DNA from: Spirochaetales bacterium
Lineage (GTDB): Bacteria > Spirochaetota > Spirochaetia > DSM-16054 > Sediminispirochaetaceae
Assembly (NCBI GenBank): GCA_021767325.1
Contig: JAASTM010000162.1
Coordinates: 1 to 6,125 of the forward strand
Reading direction: 5' to 3'
DNA length: 6,125 nt
The notes under the pieces are model-generated. The model worked only from the letters and a program-made list of their open reading frames with translations. It was not told where the DNA came from and did not search any database. Made by a program: the position numbers and the translations under genes. Of the stretch, positions 5,106 to 6,125 are shown piece after piece; within the stretch, counting starts at the first letter, position 1; the number at the start of each line of letters is the position of its first letter.

Positions 5106-6125
5106 ATGCAAACTGAAGTAATCATAATTGGAGCCGGACCGATCGGTCTGGAAGCGGCATCCGTCCTCAAACGAAATAATATCGACTACCTGCAGTTTGA
5201 TGCGGGACAGATCGGCCAGACCTTTCTCAAGTGGCCCCGCAACACCCTGTTTTACAGCTCACCGGAGTGGATCGCCATTGCCGGAGTTCCTATTCACACT
5301 CCTGAACAGTTCCGCATCACCGGAGAGCAGTACCTTGCGTACCTGCGGCACACCGCAGAAGTACTCGACCTGCAGGTACACGCGTATGAACCGGTCATCG
5401 ATATTTCCGGCCAGAAGGACGATTTCACTGTGGTCACGGAAAAACGCGGCAGGCGCACTTCCTACCGATGCAGCTCGATAATTCTTGCTACCGGCGGACT
5501 GGACCGTCCCCGGACTCTCCGGGTTCCCGGCGAGGAGCTCCCACACGTAAGCCACAATTTCGACATCCCACACCGCTACTTCCGCCAGCAGCTTCTGATT
5601 GTCGGCGGGCGCAACTCGGCAGTGGAGGCTGCCGTTCGCAGCTGGCGGGCCGGTGCGCATGTGACCCTGAGTTACCGCGGCCTCGAACTCAGCAAGGAGA
5701 AGGTACTCGACCGTCTTCATCTGGAAATAAGCCTTTTGATCGAAAAAGAGCAGATCCGCTTTTTGCCCCACACAACTCCGGTACGGTTCGAAGCCGACAG
5801 ATCAATACTAAGCAGTCCGCAGGAGAAGGAGATCGAAGTTGCCACGGATTTCGTTTTTCTGGCTACCGGCTTCGAGCAGGATCAGAGTCTGCTGCGCAGC
5901 GCTGGTGTAAAGCTTGTGGGCCAGGAATGCACCCCGCAGTTCGACCCTCGGACCATGCAAACCAATGTGCCGGGCATCTACATCGCCGGAACGGCAGTCG
6001 GCGGCAGTCAACGCGAGTTTACAGAGTTCATTACTACCGGTCATGTGCACAGCCAACGCATACTCAAAGCGCTTACCGGCAGCACCGCGGCGGAAACCGG
6101 CAATCTGCCGGCCCGGGATTACCCG
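5106..6125 (+). CDS. ypdA: YpdA-family FAD/NAD(P)H oxidoreductase (bacillithiol-disulfide-reductase-like), 3' end outside window
   Basis: An uninterrupted reading frame of 340 codons that runs off the right edge. The start is secure: an in-frame TAA lies two codons upstream and the FAD-binding strand begins at once (V-I-I-I-G-A-G-P-I-G-L-E-A-A, GxGxxG at 9-14). The nicotinamide-nucleotide site is V-G-G-R-N-S-A-V-E-A-A (166-176), the wording typical of YpdA proteins rather than of thioredoxin reductases. T-L-F-Y-S-S-P-E-W, A-T-G-G (128-131), A-T-G-F (253-256) and the C-terminal I-Y-I-A-G-T-A-V-G-G also fit. There is no CxxC redox pair. The cysteine found in the G-G-G-P-C-G loop of Staphylococcus YpdA is replaced by Ile13. 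Family members that have been studied reduce bacillithiol disulfide with NADPH in thiol homeostasis; whether this one does is inference. It is divergent from the dehydratase gene across 98 bases. The visible part already reaches the usual family length, so little is probably missing. Confidence 0.88.
   Translation, partial: MQTEVIIIGAGPIGLEAASVLKRNNIDYLQFDAGQIGQTFLKWPRNTLFYSSPEWIAIAGVPIHTPEQFRITGEQYLAYLRHTAEVLDLQVHAYEPVIDISGQKDDFTVVTEKRGRRTSYRCSSIILATGGLDRPRTLRVPGEELPHVSHNFDIPHRYFRQQLLIVGGRNSAVEAAVRSWRAGAHVTLSYRGLELSKEKVLDRLHLEISLLIEKEQIRFLPHTTPVRFEADRSILSSPQEKEIEVATDFVFLATGFEQDQSLLRSAGVKLVGQECTPQFDPRTMQTNVPGIYIAGTAVGGSQREFTEFITTGHVHSQRILKALTGSTAAETGNLPARDYP

Noticed and set aside
5128..5481. 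Open frames overlapping the YpdA-like gene (plus-strand 5128-5481, minus-strand 5259-5771 and 5808-6056)
   Set aside because: All overlap a continuous 340-codon frame with clear FAD and NAD(P)H motifs, and none shows a recognisable protein pattern.
1..6125. A defence, toxin-antitoxin or phage-derived system
   Set aside because: Every substantial frame is assigned to a signalling, metabolic or lipoprotein family, and no nuclease, toxin, integrase or abortive-infection motif was seen.

Overview
This 6.1 kb window reads as ordinary bacterial chromosome carrying six protein-coding genes, two of which run off the ends. Base composition is mixed: most genes look moderately GC-rich, while the sensor-kinase gene and one intergenic region are clearly AT-richer. 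The lipoprotein with a relaxed lipobox (A-F-I-G-Cys), the Cache/HisKA_2 sensor kinase, the diguanylate cyclase and the YpdA-type flavoenzyme together suit a free-living spirochaete-like bacterium. No rRNA or other phylogenetic marker is present, so this placement is a weak inference.

Layout from left to right. (1) Positions 1-365, plus strand: the C-terminal end of a diguanylate cyclase with intact GGEEF and I-site motifs. (2) Positions 376-1854 and 1858-2787, minus strand: a two-gene unit in which a PanE-type ketopantoate reductase comes first and a membrane histidine kinase follows after a 3-base gap. The kinase and the cyclase end tail-to-tail 10 bases apart. (3) Positions 2788-2963: an AT-rich divergent intergenic region with candidate promoters in both directions. 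(4) Positions 2964-3968, plus strand: a secreted lipoprotein made of two gap-free 148-residue repeats with a predicted beta-helix-like half, closed by a clear intrinsic terminator at 3998-4029. (5) Positions 4039-5007, minus strand: a PLP enzyme of the threonine/serine dehydratase family with unusual active-site loops. (6) Positions 5008-5105: a short divergent promoter region. (7) Position 5106 to the right edge, plus strand: a YpdA-like FAD/NAD(P)H oxidoreductase that stays open to the window end.

The genes do not form one obvious pathway. The cyclase and kinase are both signalling proteins, but they are convergent, so they are not co-transcribed. PanE (pantothenate/CoA synthesis) translationally coupled to a sensor kinase is an odd pair. 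The dehydratase and the YpdA-like enzyme share a divergent control region in which both predicted transcripts would begin at, or within a few bases of, the start codon.

I found no CRISPR array, tRNA or rRNA, insertion sequence, phage gene or recognisable defence system. The most distinctive items are the duplicated lipoprotein, the back-to-back predicted leaderless promoters, and the substitutions in the two redox/PLP enzymes. I do not see convincing evidence of a wholly new multi-gene system here.
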